Positions 35,508-43,120 of a stretch of 64,000 nucleotides of DNA are shown in pieces (position 1 is the stretch's first letter; every line of letters begins with the position of its first letter). The notes below the pieces were generated by a model. It saw only the letters and a list, made by a program, of their open reading frames with translations, was not told the DNA's origin and ran no database searches. This stretch comes from an uncultured Lewinella sp. (GTDB taxonomy: Bacteria; Bacteroidota; Bacteroidia; Chitinophagales; Saprospiraceae). The stretch covers positions 1 to 64,000 of the forward strand of contig CAJXOS010000012.1 of assembly GCA_913057725.1 (NCBI GenBank). The letters run 5' to 3'. Position numbers and translations under genes: made by a program.

Positions 35508-36056
35508 ATGAGTGCTTTTCAAGTTCCAACCCGCGAACAAGTATCCCCAAACAACCAAGCGATCTTTGACCAACTAGAAAAAGGCTTGGGCTTCGTACCT
35601 AACCTATATGCCACCTTTGCCTACAGCGACACCGCCCTTGGCGACTACTTGACCCTACAAAACCGCAAAAGCAGCCTTAAGGCAAAAGAACGTGAGGTAA
35701 TCAATCTGGTAGTAAGCCAAGTAAATGACTGTGCTTACTGCTTGGCGGCCCACACTGCCCTAGGAAAAATGAACGGCTTCACCGAGGAGCAAATCCTAGA
35801 GCTTAGTACCGGCGCTGCTTCTTTTGACAACAAACTAGATGCATTGGCCCGCTTCGTTAAGGACACGACTATCCAGCGCGGTAAGCCTACTTCTGAAAGT
35901 GTAGAGAATCTATTGGCTGCCGGCTACGACAAAGGCAACCTGGTAGATATCCTAGTTGTGATCGGTGACAAAATTATCAGCAACTTTTTGCACGGCGTAA
36001 CGCAAATCCCAGTGGATTTCCCTGCCGCTGCAGAACTAGAAGCTGCAACGATATAG
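35508..36056 (+). CDS. AhpD/carboxymuconolactone decarboxylase family protein
   Basis: A 182-residue all-helical cytoplasmic protein. The redox motif is C75-AY-C78 with His82 in CAYCLAAH, as in AhpD-like peroxidase proteins. The preceding KAKEREVINLVVSQVNDC is the family core. The expected role is peroxide or alkylhydroperoxide defence through the CxxC pair; the partner reductase is not in the window. It has its own strong terminator downstream. A CACCTTTG element at 35451-35458 is one base from the TAnnTTTG consensus. Confidence 0.93.
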   Translation: MSAFQVPTREQVSPNNQAIFDQLEKGLGFVPNLYATFAYSDTALGDYLTLQNRKSSLKAKEREVINLVVSQVNDCAYCLAAHTALGKMNGFTEEQILELSTGAASFDNKLDALARFVKDTTIQRGKPTSESVENLLAAGYDKGNLVDILVVIGDKIISNFLHGVTQIPVDFPAAAELEAATI

Positions 36057-36075
36057 TGTGATCAGGAGTGTAAAC

Positions 36076-36113
36076 GAGTCCTCTTTCAGTCCGCTGGAGG
36101 AGGATTCTTTTTT
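36076..36113 (+). terminator. Terminator of the AhpD-like gene
   Basis: GAGTCCTC (36076-36083) pairs with GAGGATTC (36100-36107) including one G-T pair, and a T-rich run follows to 36113. Confidence 0.75.
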
Positions 36114-36299
36114 ACAGCCTCGGCCCACTTGATAGTGCTCGTCAAAAATTAATCTCCCTCTTTTCATTCAGCCTTTTGGCTTGAATAAGCTCCTTAAACA
36201 GTCGCTTAATTCTGCGCCAAAATTCTGACCACGAAGTAGCAGCGAAGCTAACTCGGGAATTAATTATTCGACTGCTATTAACCACTAAACCAAATGACC

Positions 36300-36971
36300 A
36301 TGAAATACTTCTGCATTACCCTACTATCTGCCCTAACCCTAACTGCTTGTATCCAAGACGACATCGTTTTTGACACCGTCGATCCAGAGGTGCGTATTTC
36401 TCGCGCTGTGGATACCATTGCTATTGATAGCAGTTACCAATTCGAAGCGGTTTACCTAAACAATGTCGGCGTAGCTGAGCTGGTAGATATCCTCTGGGAA
36501 AGTAGCGCACCGGATGTCATCAGTATCGACAATAATGGGCTGGCTAGTGCTTTGCAAACTGGGTCTGCCACCATTAGCGCTAGCTTCAGTGATGGCACCA
36601 CCTTGGTAAGAGATGAAGTAGAAGTTCACACTGGCGAAGAGACCGTAGCCCAAGCCATTGAGCGCAGTGGAGTAATACAAACGACTACCTTCTACCAGCT
36701 TGAAGGCAACTTCACCATTGAGCAAGTAGATAATGACCTGCTAATAGAAATCGCGGATGACTACGTAGCCTCCAGTGCATTACCTGGCTTGTATTTGTAC
36801 CTCACTAATAACCCTACCACCATTGCCAATGCCCTTGAAGTAGGTCCTGTGCAAGTTTTTGAAGGAGCCCACTCCTATACCATCCCGAATGTGAACATCA
36901 ATACCTACAATTACCTGCTGTATTTCTGCAAGCCCTTCACAGTGAAAGTCGGCGATGGACTGATCGAATAA
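36300..36971 (+). CDS. Lipoprotein with Big2-like and DM13 domains
   Basis: About 223 residues from the ATG at 36300 (two codons inside the longest frame). The lipoprotein signal is ...ALTLTACIQ. A bacterial Ig-like (Big2-type) domain follows (about 30-110, WESSAPDVISIDNNGLASALQTGSATISA). The C-terminal ~100 residues look like a DM13 domain, with the typical ending YNYLLYFCKPFTVKVGDGLI. DM13 domains have been proposed to take part in electron transfer through their conserved Cys. It is first of three envelope genes in an operon. Confidence 0.82.
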   Translation: MKYFCITLLSALTLTACIQDDIVFDTVDPEVRISRAVDTIAIDSSYQFEAVYLNNVGVAELVDILWESSAPDVISIDNNGLASALQTGSATISASFSDGTTLVRDEVEVHTGEETVAQAIERSGVIQTTTFYQLEGNFTIEQVDNDLLIEIADDYVASSALPGLYLYLTNNPTTIANALEVGPVQVFEGAHSYTIPNVNINTYNYLLYFCKPFTVKVGDGLIE

Positions 36972-36993
36972 CTCCCCACACAAAACCAAAACC

Positions 36994-37869
36994 ATGAAAA
37001 AGCAAATTTTCCTGATCACCGCCAGCATACTCCTTTCCTTACAAGTACAAGCAGGTGGCCCCTGGCCGCAAGCAGCTGGCAATGGCTTCTTCAAGTTATC
37101 AGAATGGTGGATCGTCTTTGACCAGCATTATACGGATGAAGGCAGGATCGACCCCAATGTTACCACCGGCATCTTTAACACCAGTTTTTACGGCGAGTAC
37201 GGCATCACAGATCGTTTTACGGGTATAGTGAACGCCAATTTGTTCAGTCGAAACTACATGAACAATCTTGTTTCTAATACAACGGGTGAAACACTCCAGG
37301 CGGGCGAAGCCATTAATACTATTGGAGACATTGACATAAGCCTCAAGTACGGCCTCACGGCACCTGGGAATCGGTTCCCGCTGGCGGTAACGCTTACCCT
37401 AGGACTACCTACCGGAAAGGTTGGCGGCGGCACACAAGGCAACCTACAAACTGGTGACGGAGAGTTCAATCAGATTCTACAAATAGACGGAGGTACCAGC
37501 TTTAAGCTAGGCCGGAACACCAACAGCTACGTAAGTGGATACTTGGGCATCAATCACCGTACTAAAGGCTTTTCGGAAGAACTACGTTATGGACTAGAAT
37601 GGGGAATTGGATTGATGGAAAGTAAATTCTGGCTCATCGGCCGACTCAACACCGTGGAGTCTTTCAAAAACGGAGATACTGCAGCCAATACCACTAATAC
37701 CAGCATTTTTGCAAACAATACAGAGTTTGCGGGTGTTGCGCTCGAAGCGAACTATTACTTAACGGATCGCTGGGGTATTTCTGCATCGATGGCCGGGGCG
37801 TTCCGCGGAGAGATTATCGCAGCAGCACCATCCTACTCCTTCGGCGTATTTTATGATCTGCGTCGATAG
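36994..37869 (+). CDS. Outer-membrane beta-barrel protein, family unknown
   Basis: A 291-residue protein with signal ...LQVQAGGPW. The mature region alternates aromatic and polar residues in short strands with Gly/Asn turns (YGEYGITDRFTGIVNANLF, DIDISLKYGL, RWGISASMAG) and ends with an aromatic-containing strand (FGVFYDLRR), as expected of a barrel of about 12 strands. It may be a channel or a transport partner of the lipoproteins either side (22 bases after the DM13 gene, 57 bases before the next). No specific family was recognised. Confidence 0.78.
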   Translation: MKKQIFLITASILLSLQVQAGGPWPQAAGNGFFKLSEWWIVFDQHYTDEGRIDPNVTTGIFNTSFYGEYGITDRFTGIVNANLFSRNYMNNLVSNTTGETLQAGEAINTIGDIDISLKYGLTAPGNRFPLAVTLTLGLPTGKVGGGTQGNLQTGDGEFNQILQIDGGTSFKLGRNTNSYVSGYLGINHRTKGFSEELRYGLEWGIGLMESKFWLIGRLNTVESFKNGDTAANTTNTSIFANNTEFAGVALEANYYLTDRWGISASMAGAFRGEIIAAAPSYSFGVFYDLRR

Positions 37870-37926
37870 ACAAGGATTCATCGCCAATTCATCAAAATCA
37901 CACAAAGCGCAAAACCAAAATACATC

Positions 37927-38742
37927 ATGAGAATTGTTTCCTATTTATTCATCCTGAGTGGCCTATTTGCCATCACGGCATGTGGCCCAGAAGGCACCAA
38001 CGAGACCGCTGATAAAGCTATGGCTGAAGTAGCTACTATGCCTGAAACGGAGCAGCCCGCAGGGTTTGCAGAAAGCGTTGAGCAGGCGCATGCTAAAGAT
38101 GCCTTTAAAGCATATGAGGCCATTCAATTTGACATCCAGCTTTTCTTCGGTGGTCGCGAACGCCTGAATGGTACATTAACGCTTAGTACTGATTCCCGTC
38201 AAGGGCTTATTGCTACTAAAGAAGGAAAGAAGATCTACTTCCAAGACGATAAGATTTACTTTGCTCCCGATACTGAGAACGTAGCAGGTACTCGTTTCTC
38301 CGCATATACCTGGCCTTACTTTTTCATGCTTCCATACAAGCTCAATGATCCGGGCACTGTTTGGAACGACTACCCAGACAAAAGCATGAATGGGGAGAAT
38401 TACCTCACCCACAAACTAAGTTTCGAGCCTGGCACGGGTGATGCTCCTGATGATTGGTATGTCGTGTATGCGGATGAGGAAAGTGAGCTATTGCAAGTAG
38501 CCGCATATATCGTTACCGCTGGCCAGAGCCAGGAAGAAGCAGAAAAAGATCCACACGCTATCGAATACCTGAAATACGAGGCCGTGCAAGGTATTCCAAT
38601 TGCCACTGCTTGGAAATTCTGGGGCTGGCAAGCCGATCAAGGTCTAACTGACCAGCTTGGTGAAGCTCAACTCAGCAACATACAAATGCTCAAAGAAACA
38701 GGAGAAGTGTTTACACCTCCGACTGACTTCATAGAAGGATAA
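37927..38742 (+). CDS. Lipoprotein of the DUF6503-like type
   Basis: A 271-residue lipoprotein with signal ...FAITACGPE and a Glu/Ala/Pro-rich linker. The mature domain has an LolA/LolB-like run of antiparallel strands (FDIQLFFGGRERLNGTLTLST, GKKIYFQDDKIYFAPDT, WYVVYADEESELLQVAAY), as in the DUF6503 group of Bacteroidota lipoproteins. A lipid- or precursor-binding role is guessed from the fold only. It is the last gene of the operon and is followed by a strong terminator. Confidence 0.8.
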   Translation: MRIVSYLFILSGLFAITACGPEGTNETADKAMAEVATMPETEQPAGFAESVEQAHAKDAFKAYEAIQFDIQLFFGGRERLNGTLTLSTDSRQGLIATKEGKKIYFQDDKIYFAPDTENVAGTRFSAYTWPYFFMLPYKLNDPGTVWNDYPDKSMNGENYLTHKLSFEPGTGDAPDDWYVVYADEESELLQVAAYIVTAGQSQEEAEKDPHAIEYLKYEAVQGIPIATAWKFWGWQADQGLTDQLGEAQLSNIQMLKETGEVFTPPTDFIEG

Positions 38743-38747
38743 AATGA

Positions 38748-38788
38748 CAAAGCCGCTGCGATATGGAATCACAGCGGCTTTGTTTTTT
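38748..38788 (+). terminator. Terminator of the DM13/barrel/lipoprotein operon
   Basis: CAAAGCCGCTG (38748-38758) pairs perfectly with CAGCGGCTTTG (38772-38782) and runs into TTTTTT. It also lies just beyond the stop of the leftward glyA. Confidence 0.93.
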
Positions 38789-38801
38789 CTATTGCTTAGT
38801 G

Positions 38802-40091
38802 CTATGTCTCAACAGCTTCTCCCGCGAACAATGGGAATTTCGCCATGTGCATATTAATTGCCTCACGTACTTTGGCAATCTGAGTGCTATCCTCAGGATT
38901 ACTGAGCACTGCATCGATCCATTCAACTGTTTGTAGGCAGTCATCTTCCATAAAGCCACGAGTCGTTACTGCCGCTGTACCAACACGAATACCGCTAGTC
39001 ACCATGGGTGATTCTGTATCGAATGGTACCATGTTCTTGTTCACCGTGATATCTGCCTCGCCAAGCGCTGCTTCTGCTATCTTACCGGTCACTCCTTTAG
39101 AGCGCAAGTCGATCAACATGAGGTGGTTGTTCGTACCACCGCTGATAATCTTATAGCCACGGTCTACAAAAGCCTGCGCCATTACCTGGGCATTCTTAAT
39201 CACCTGTTGTCCGTAATCTTTGAAACTTGGTTGTAGACACTCACCAAAAGCAACCGCTTTTGCAGCAATTACGTGCTCTAGTGGGCCACCTTGCATACCT
39301 GGGAAAACTCCGCTATTCAGCACAGCTGACATTTTCAATGGGTTACCTTTTCTGGTAGTACGCCCCCAAGGGTTATCGAAATTCTTACCCATCATGATGA
39401 TACCACCACGTGGTCCACGAAGTGTCTTGTGGGTGGTAGAAGTAACAATATGACAATGCTGTAGTGGATCATTCAAGAGACCCGTTGCAATCAAGCCTGC
39501 AGGGTGAGCGATGTCAGCTAGTAGTAGTGCTCCTACCTCATCAGCTATTTCGCGGAAACGCACATAATCCCAATCACGAGAGTAGGCAGACGCACCACAA
39601 ATGATCAGTTTGGGCTTCACTTCACGAGCCTTAGCTGCCACTTTATCCATATCAATCAGCCCTGTATCCTCTTCTACACCATAAAAATGAGGCTTATAAA
39701 CTTTACCACTGAAGTTAACTGGAGAACCATGTGACAAGTGTCCACCGTGGGCCAAGTCAAATCCTAGAATAGTATCACCTGGTTGCAGAACCGCTAGAAA
39801 TACAGCGGCATTTGCTTGTGCACCAGAGTGAGGTTGTACGTTAGCATACTCGGCACCAAAGAGCTCTTTCAAGCGGGCAATAGCCAGACGCTCTACCTCA
39901 TCGACCACCTCACAGCCACCGTAATAGCGGCGACCAGGGTAACCTTCGGCATATTTGTTCGTCAAAACACTACCCATGGCACGCATTACTGCCGTGCTGG
40001 TGAAGTTTTCGGAAGCAATGAGTTCTACGCCTTTAAGTTGGCGTTCTTTTTCTTTTTGGATGAGATCAAAAAGCTGGGTATCCGTAGCCAT
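38802..40091 (-). CDS. glyA: Serine hydroxymethyltransferase
   Basis: A 429-residue PLP enzyme that converts serine and tetrahydrofolate to glycine and 5,10-methylene-tetrahydrofolate. Signatures are [46 protein letters not shown] and the PLP lysine in [13 protein letters not shown] near residue 230. Length is normal. A nested inverted repeat lies 62-108 bases upstream (40153-40199). It is cytoplasmic and monocistronic as far as seen. Confidence 0.98.
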   Translation of the reverse strand: MATDTQLFDLIQKEKERQLKGVELIASENFTSTAVMRAMGSVLTNKYAEGYPGRRYYGGCEVVDEVERLAIARLKELFGAEYANVQPHSGAQANAAVFLAVLQPGDTILGFDLAHGGHLSHGSPVNFSGKVYKPHFYGVEEDTGLIDMDKVAAKAREVKPKLIICGASAYSRDWDYVRFREIADEVGALLLADIAHPAGLIATGLLNDPLQHCHIVTSTTHKTLRGPRGGIIMMGKNFDNPWGRTTRKGNPLKMSAVLNSGVFPGMQGGPLEHVIAAKAVAFGECLQPSFKDYGQQVIKNAQVMAQAFVDRGYKIISGGTNNHLMLIDLRSKGVTGKIAEAALGEADITVNKNMVPFDTESPMVTSGIRVGTAAVTTRGFMEDDCLQTVEWIDAVLSNPEDSTQIAKVREAINMHMAKFPLFAGEAVET

Positions 40092-40152
40092 TTTGCTAGT
40101 CGTGATTATAAGGGATTCAAACTCCTTGATAAATCTTATGTTGCGGGACCAT

Positions 40153-40199
40153 CAAAATGAAAATCACAGTTGCAATCGTTAGATTTTCATTGCATTTTG
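40153..40199. promoter_or_regulatory. Nested inverted repeat upstream of glyA
   Basis: The inner arms ATGAAAATC (40157-40165) and GATTTTCAT (40182-40190) are perfect with a 16-base loop. The outer arms CAAAATG (40153-40159) and CATTTTG (40193-40199) pair alternatively. On the glyA transcript these would be mutually exclusive stems. Confidence 0.45.
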
Positions 40200-40348
40200 G
40201 GCCACTCCAGAAAATTTGTCAAAGAAGGAAAATTAAGAATAACATAAATAAGGCACGAAGGTACAATATTTTGCCTTGGCCATGCCTTTATAATGGTGCT
40301 GAAGGAAGTCAGATCAGCGTTTATTTACAAATTGCAAACATTGTTCTT

Positions 40349-40356
40349 TAGCTTTG
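40349..40356 (+). promoter_or_regulatory. -7-like element for the phosphatase gene
   Basis: TAGCTTTG matches TAnnTTTG. A TTG at 40332-40334 is only 14 bases upstream, a bit short for -33. The leader to the ATG at 40416 would be about 53 bases. Confidence 0.45.
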
Positions 40357-40415
40357 CAAACTTCATTCGAGTTCTGGCTGTTTTTGATTTTTAACCAACC
40401 AAAACCTATCGGTCT

Positions 40416-41996
40416 ATGCCGCAAACGGCACCCACACTTAAAGATTTGTTTTTTCACAGTCTTTTGCTGTTTATTCTCGGGGTGCTCATTCCGAGCGAAG
40501 GCCACGCTCGAATTGATCGCTTGCGTGCCACTTGGCGAAGTGATCCTGCCACAAGCATGGTCATTGGTTGGGATCAAGTAACCGGCGGTAGACCAATTTT
40601 ATATTACGACAAAACGGACCACGGCCAGAACGCTGGTTCCTATCGCTTTCAAGCTCCTCCAACCTGGGCCAACCAACACAAGGCCATGAACAATGTATTT
40701 GTTCGTCTTGAGGGCTTGGAACCTAACACCGTCTACTACTTTATAGTACAAGACACGGAAGGTGTTAGCAAGCGCTATTCTTTCAAAACTGCTCCTGGCG
40801 ACGCTAGTCAACGACTCTCCATTATTGCGGGTAGTGATTCGCGCAACCACCGGATGGCACGTTGCGATGCCAATCGGTTAGTAAGTAAACTACGACCTCA
40901 CTGTGTAATGTTCGGTGGCGACATGACCGACGACGACTCCGACCAGGAATGGAGGGAATGGTTCGACGATTGGCAACTCACCATCGGAAGTGATGGCCGC
41001 GTATTTCCAATCATACCTGCGCGGGGTAACCACGAGGCAAATAATGCCACACTGGTCAACTGTTTTGATGTACCAAGCCCGAATGTGTACTACGCGCTAA
41101 GCTTAGGTGGTAATCTCCTTCGACTATATACTTTGAATACTCAGATACCAGGCGGCGGAGAGCAACGCGATTGGCTGGGTCGAGACCTACAAGCTAACCA
41201 ACGTGCAATCTGGCGCATGGCGCAATATCATCAGGCCATCCGTCCGCACAATGCCGCTAAGCAAGAACGAGAAGAACTCATCGTTCAGTGGGCTACCCTC
41301 TTTCATAAGTACAAGGTGCAGCTCGTGATGGAGTCCGATGCACACGTGGTTAAGACAACTTGGCCTATTCGTCCTAGTAGAGAAGCTGGCAGCCATGAAG
41401 GTTTCATTCGTGATGACCTCAGAGGAACCATCTACATGGGAGAAGGTGGCTGGGGAGCTCCCTTAAGAGCTAATGACGATCCTAAGCCCTGGACAAGAAG
41501 CTATGGACGCTTCAATCAGTTCAAGTGGATCTTTGTCGATAGAGATAAAATCGAAGTACGTACGATCAAAACAGAAGGCTCCACTCGAGTCGCTGAAGTA
41601 TCGCCTGACAATATTTTCGAACCACCTTATGGCCTCGTGATTTGGAGCCCGAAAGAAGGAGATGTCGTACGAATCATGAATCCGAATGCACGTCCAAGAC
41701 CACAGCAGGGCGCTCCGGGGGCAATTGCTCAAAATAATCCTGGAGGGATTCAAGATATCTCGCCAGACGCCAACGGCAACGTGCATATTGATTACAACCT
41801 TACGGAATTATCCCAAGTACAAATCATCCTCATCAATAACCAGATGCAGGAAATGGCACGCCTAGAGTATAAGGCACAGACACCGGGGCCATATAAGAAA
41901 TCGCTCGATCTGAGCAAGGCGCCGCCCGGAAGCTACAACCTGATTGTGAAGGCTAATAATAGGCTAAATAGCAGGTTTGTGGTGAAGATTCCTTAG
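40416..41996 (+). CDS. Purple-acid-phosphatase-like metallophosphoesterase, secreted
   Basis: A 526-residue secreted protein. After a signal peptide (to GHARID) comes an Fn3-like domain (about 30-130, VRLEGLEPNTVYYFIVQD). A metallophosphoesterase core follows (about 135-390): AGSDSR, FGGDMTDDD, RGNHEANN, YHQAIRP and ESDAHVV. Compared with classical purple acid phosphatases, DxG is SDSR and the terminal GHxH is DAHV, so one metal site may be altered. The last ~75 residues resemble a T9SS-type tail (VQIILINNQMQEMARLEY, APPGSYNLIVKANN, FVVKIP). The substrate is presumably a phosphoester outside the cell. Confidence 0.88.
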   Translation: MPQTAPTLKDLFFHSLLLFILGVLIPSEGHARIDRLRATWRSDPATSMVIGWDQVTGGRPILYYDKTDHGQNAGSYRFQAPPTWANQHKAMNNVFVRLEGLEPNTVYYFIVQDTEGVSKRYSFKTAPGDASQRLSIIAGSDSRNHRMARCDANRLVSKLRPHCVMFGGDMTDDDSDQEWREWFDDWQLTIGSDGRVFPIIPARGNHEANNATLVNCFDVPSPNVYYALSLGGNLLRLYTLNTQIPGGGEQRDWLGRDLQANQRAIWRMAQYHQAIRPHNAAKQEREELIVQWATLFHKYKVQLVMESDAHVVKTTWPIRPSREAGSHEGFIRDDLRGTIYMGEGGWGAPLRANDDPKPWTRSYGRFNQFKWIFVDRDKIEVRTIKTEGSTRVAEVSPDNIFEPPYGLVIWSPKEGDVVRIMNPNARPRPQQGAPGAIAQNNPGGIQDISPDANGNVHIDYNLTELSQVQIILINNQMQEMARLEYKAQTPGPYKKSLDLSKAPPGSYNLIVKANNRLNSRFVVKIP

Positions 41997-42002
41997 GGGG
42001 GT

Positions 42003-42079
42003 AGTTAGATTAGTTGAGTTAGTTGGGTTAGTTGGGTTAGTTGGAAATCATCTTCTTCGCGTCAGGGGACGCTCGGGAA
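42003..42079. repeat. Interspersed repeat, copy 2
   Basis: Degenerate nonamers (TTAGTTGRG) run from 42003 to about 42044. The 15-mer GGGGACGCTCGGGAA at 42065-42079 is identical to 26-40. The arrangement mirrors copy 1 at 1-95. No coding content. Confidence 0.6.
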
Positions 42080-42100
42080 CGGTTAGTGTTTGACCTGAGT

Positions 42101-43090
42101 TTATGCTCCGGTGCGGTAGGCTAGGTAGAAACCATAACCGAGGCCACGTGAGGCTCCGAAACCACCCATATTGAAGGAGCCAAGCAGTCCCATCCGAATC
42201 GTATCGTCTTCGGTAAATCCTCCAGGTAGCAGATATCCCAACTGTACAGCCAACGTTTGATTGAGACTATAACTCAAGCCTCCCCAAAATGCCTTAGGAT
42301 TTTCGATGTGCAAGTTGAATTGGCTATTAGCAATATTCTCTCCGGCTACATTCAGCCAGAGGGAAGGCTCAATAATCAGTGCGTTACCATAGGAGCGGTA
42401 ACCGATGGTGGCATTGCCATGAAATGCTCGTTGTAAATTACCCGTCGGTAAGGTTTCTCTGAACGTGATATCCTGTGGAAGGATTTGATTAGTACCAGCA
42501 CCAGCGTAGAAGAAGCTTTGGTCTTGCGGGCCTGTGGGGCGCGAAGCAAAGAATACCCCTAGGCCTACATTTGGAGCAAACTCATTTAACTCACCCACTG
42601 GCTGCAATGGGTCTCCTACATCCCTAACCAAATAGTCACCACCATCAATAAACACCTGCTGCATAGCTACCATCAGTCCTAGCGACAGCTGTGCTTCTCG
42701 ACGTGGACCTCCCCGGCGTCTACCACGGCGCGGACCAAAGCCTAATTTGTAAGCATAGGTAATACCCAGAGTATTATTACGAACCGGTGCGATCTCATCT
42801 AGCGACAAGAAACCGCCCATACTAAAGTTTTGCTTTTGAAAGGGGTACTGACCATAAATGGTGGTGGTCTGCGGAGCATCTTCAAAGCCCACCCATTCTT
42901 GCTGATGTGTCACACCAAGCTCCCAAAAATGCTCTACCGCAGTCATAGCTGGGTTCCACAGGAAGTTATTTGGGACAAAAGGGCTCCGTGCAGGTAACTG
43001 CTGTGCTTGCACGAGGGTGAGACAGGTAAACATACCAATCATCCATATCAAGGAACGAAGTGCAAGCAACCTAATATCAATTGAGTTCAT
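42101..43090 (-). CDS. PorP/SprF family type IX secretion membrane protein
   Basis: A 329-residue outer-membrane protein. The signal peptide ends LVQAQQLP. The family start follows: LWNPAMTAVEHFWELGVTHQQEWVGFEDAPQTTTIYGQYPF, a close form of the usual NPAxAG...R.QW opening, then KQNFSMGGFLSLDEI. A barrel of about 14 strands ends with GFYLAYRTG. Such proteins are encoded next to type B T9SS cargo and help secrete or anchor them (SprB-SprF in Flavobacterium). Here it sits 30 bases downstream of a type B cargo gene, on the same strand. Confidence 0.92.
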   Translation of the reverse strand: MNSIDIRLLALRSLIWMIGMFTCLTLVQAQQLPARSPFVPNNFLWNPAMTAVEHFWELGVTHQQEWVGFEDAPQTTTIYGQYPFQKQNFSMGGFLSLDEIAPVRNNTLGITYAYKLGFGPRRGRRRGGPRREAQLSLGLMVAMQQVFIDGGDYLVRDVGDPLQPVGELNEFAPNVGLGVFFASRPTGPQDQSFFYAGAGTNQILPQDITFRETLPTGNLQRAFHGNATIGYRSYGNALIIEPSLWLNVAGENIANSQFNLHIENPKAFWGGLSYSLNQTLAVQLGYLLPGGFTEDDTIRMGLLGSFNMGGFGASRGLGYGFYLAYRTGA

Positions 43091-43120
43091 AATTTCAACT
43101 TTGTAAGAATAGGGCCGGGC

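Larger units (their letters stand above)
40092..40415. other. Divergent intergenic region between glyA and the phosphatase gene
   Basis: No gene is seen. A nested inverted repeat is at 40153-40199 and a TAGCTTTG -7-like element at 40349-40356. The rest is A/T-rich. Confidence 0.6.

Noticed and set aside
40157-40351. 64-codon frame between glyA and the phosphatase gene
   Set aside because: It is in an A/T-rich promoter region, overlaps a nested inverted repeat and has no recognisable features.
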